DNA of 64,000 bases, from NCBI RefSeq assembly GCF_026241225.1, contig NZ_JAPFQP010000001.1, forward strand, positions 1,178,001-1,242,000, read 5' to 3'. The DNA comes from Lentiprolixibacter aurantiacus. Lineage in GTDB: Bacteria; Bacteroidota; Bacteroidia; Flavobacteriales; Flavobacteriaceae. Shown here in pieces: positions 63,299-64,000 of the stretch (position 1 is the first letter of the stretch; every line of letters starts with the position of its first letter). The notes under the pieces are model-generated. The model ran no database searches, was not told the origin of the DNA, and saw only the letters and a list, made by a program, of their open reading frames with translations. The translations under genes were made by a program, and so were the position numbers.

Positions 63299-64000
63299 AT
63301 GAAAGCCTATATTTTTCCCGGACAGGGTTCCCAATTTGTTGGAATGGGACTCGATTTATATGAAAACCACACCGTAGCACAGGAACTGTTTGAAAAGGCC
63401 AATGACATTCTGGGCTTTTCCATTACGGATATCATGTTCGAGGGCACTGCTGAGGACCTGAAACAAACCAATGTAACCCAGCCCGCTATTTTTCTGCATT
63501 CGGTGATCTTAAGCCAGGTACTTGGAGATTCATTTCAACCCGATATGGTGGCCGGTCATTCCCTGGGAGAATTTTCAGCCCTGGTGGCCAATCAGACCCT
63601 GAAGTTTGAAGATGGTTTAAAGCTGGTAGCCCAGCGGGCGGAGGCCATGCAAAAGGCCTGCGAACTGCAGCCGGGGACAATGGCTGCGGTACTTGGCATG
63701 GCCGATGAAGAGGTTGCCCGGATCTGCGAGGATACATCGGGTATAGTGGTAGCGGCAAATTTCAACTGTCCCGGACAACTGGTTATTTCCGGAGAAGTAG
63801 ACGCTATTAATACGGCCTGTGAAGCCCTTAAAGAGGCTGGGGCCAGGCGTGCCCTTGTGCTTCCTGTTGGAGGGGCTTTCCATTCTCCGCTTATGGAACC
63901 TGCACGCGAAGAACTGGCTGAAGCCATTGCCAGTACCTCTTTTAGTACTCCTTCCTGTCCGATTTACCAGAATGTAAGTACTACAGCGGTTTCGGACCAG
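63299..64000 (+). CDS. fabD: Malonyl-CoA:ACP transacylase FabD (N-terminal part)
   Basis: The gene continues past the right edge; 234 codons are visible. It starts MKAYIFPGQGSQ, with the family motif GQGSQ at 8-12. The catalytic nucleophile is Ser88 (GHSLG) and the active-site His195 (GAFHS). The enzyme moves malonyl from CoA to acyl carrier protein at the start of fatty acid synthesis. It was read directly from the sequence. A -7-like TATTTTTA lies about 25 nt upstream. Confidence 0.95.
   Translation, partial: MKAYIFPGQGSQFVGMGLDLYENHTVAQELFEKANDILGFSITDIMFEGTAEDLKQTNVTQPAIFLHSVILSQVLGDSFQPDMVAGHSLGEFSALVANQTLKFEDGLKLVAQRAEAMQKACELQPGTMAAVLGMADEEVARICEDTSGIVVAANFNCPGQLVISGEVDAINTACEALKEAGARRALVLPVGGAFHSPLMEPAREELAEAIASTSFSTPSCPIYQNVSTTAVSDQ

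Noticed and set aside
1-64000. CRISPR arrays, transposases, phage genes, toxin-antitoxin pairs or large tandem repeats
   Set aside because: None found on reading both strands; all larger frames fall into known chromosomal families and composition is even.

Overview
The window is a continuous stretch of chromosome from a member of the Bacteroidota, almost certainly a Flavobacteriaceae. The evidence is: genes for SprA and a PorP/SprF-family protein (gliding and type IX secretion); an alternative complex III (act) operon joined to cytochrome oxidase genes; promoters of the Bacteroidota form (a TTTG-like -33 element and a TAnnTTTG -7 element); A-rich start regions without Shine-Dalgarno sequences; and gene orders typical of the family (rimP-nusA-infB, malic enzyme-ruvA-sprA-gcvH). 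Base composition and codon use look even throughout. I see no insertion sequences, phage genes, rRNA or CRISPR arrays. Genus cannot be fixed from this sequence alone.

Layout. 0-5.2 kb: the start of a DUF2723 membrane protein (-), tRNA-Gln, a subtilisin-like lipoprotein, a secreted sugar-phosphate-isomerase-like protein, then a CPA-type antiporter and a VIT1/CCC1-type metal transporter (-). 5.3-9.8 kb: rimP-nusA-infB, preceded by a leader hairpin. 9.8-21.9 kb: a SPOR protein (-), then actABCDEF-coxB-coxA, coding for a quinol:cytochrome c oxidoreductase and the core of its partner aa3 oxidase. 22-32.8 kb: a GIN-domain protein, pckA (-), ruvB, a small zinc-ribbon protein coupled to a cytochrome P450, queG, an MFS transporter, malic enzyme and ruvA. 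32.8-41.6 kb: the 2368-residue SprA, gcvH, a VanZ-like protein and a TonB-like protein. 41.7-46.9 kb: a second respiratory cluster with heme O synthase, two subunit III genes, subunit IV, a cysteine-free companion of SCO, SCO, DUF420 and a small CxxC membrane protein. 47-56.5 kb: an ABC export cluster in which a permease-permease-adaptor block occurs twice, with one ATPase and one TolC-type channel. 56.6-64 kb: tsaB, MscS (-), a DUF255 thioredoxin-like lipoprotein (-), dodecin (-), an Nfu protein (-), a PorP/SprF protein, a gamma-carbonic anhydrase and the start of fabD.

How it works together. The act-cox operon and the 41.7-46.9 kb cluster supply the subunits, heme and copper delivery of one aerobic chain: quinol to ACIII to cytochrome aa3. 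Malic enzyme, PEP carboxykinase and the glycine cleavage H protein suggest growth on organic and amino acids. SprA and the PorP/SprF protein belong to type IX secretion and surface motility. Nothing here is a clear new defence or mobile system. The most open points are the small uncharacterised genes in the oxidase-assembly cluster, the zinc-ribbon/P450 pair, the duplicated exporter with a single ATPase, and several promoters so close to their start codons that leaderless mRNAs are likely.
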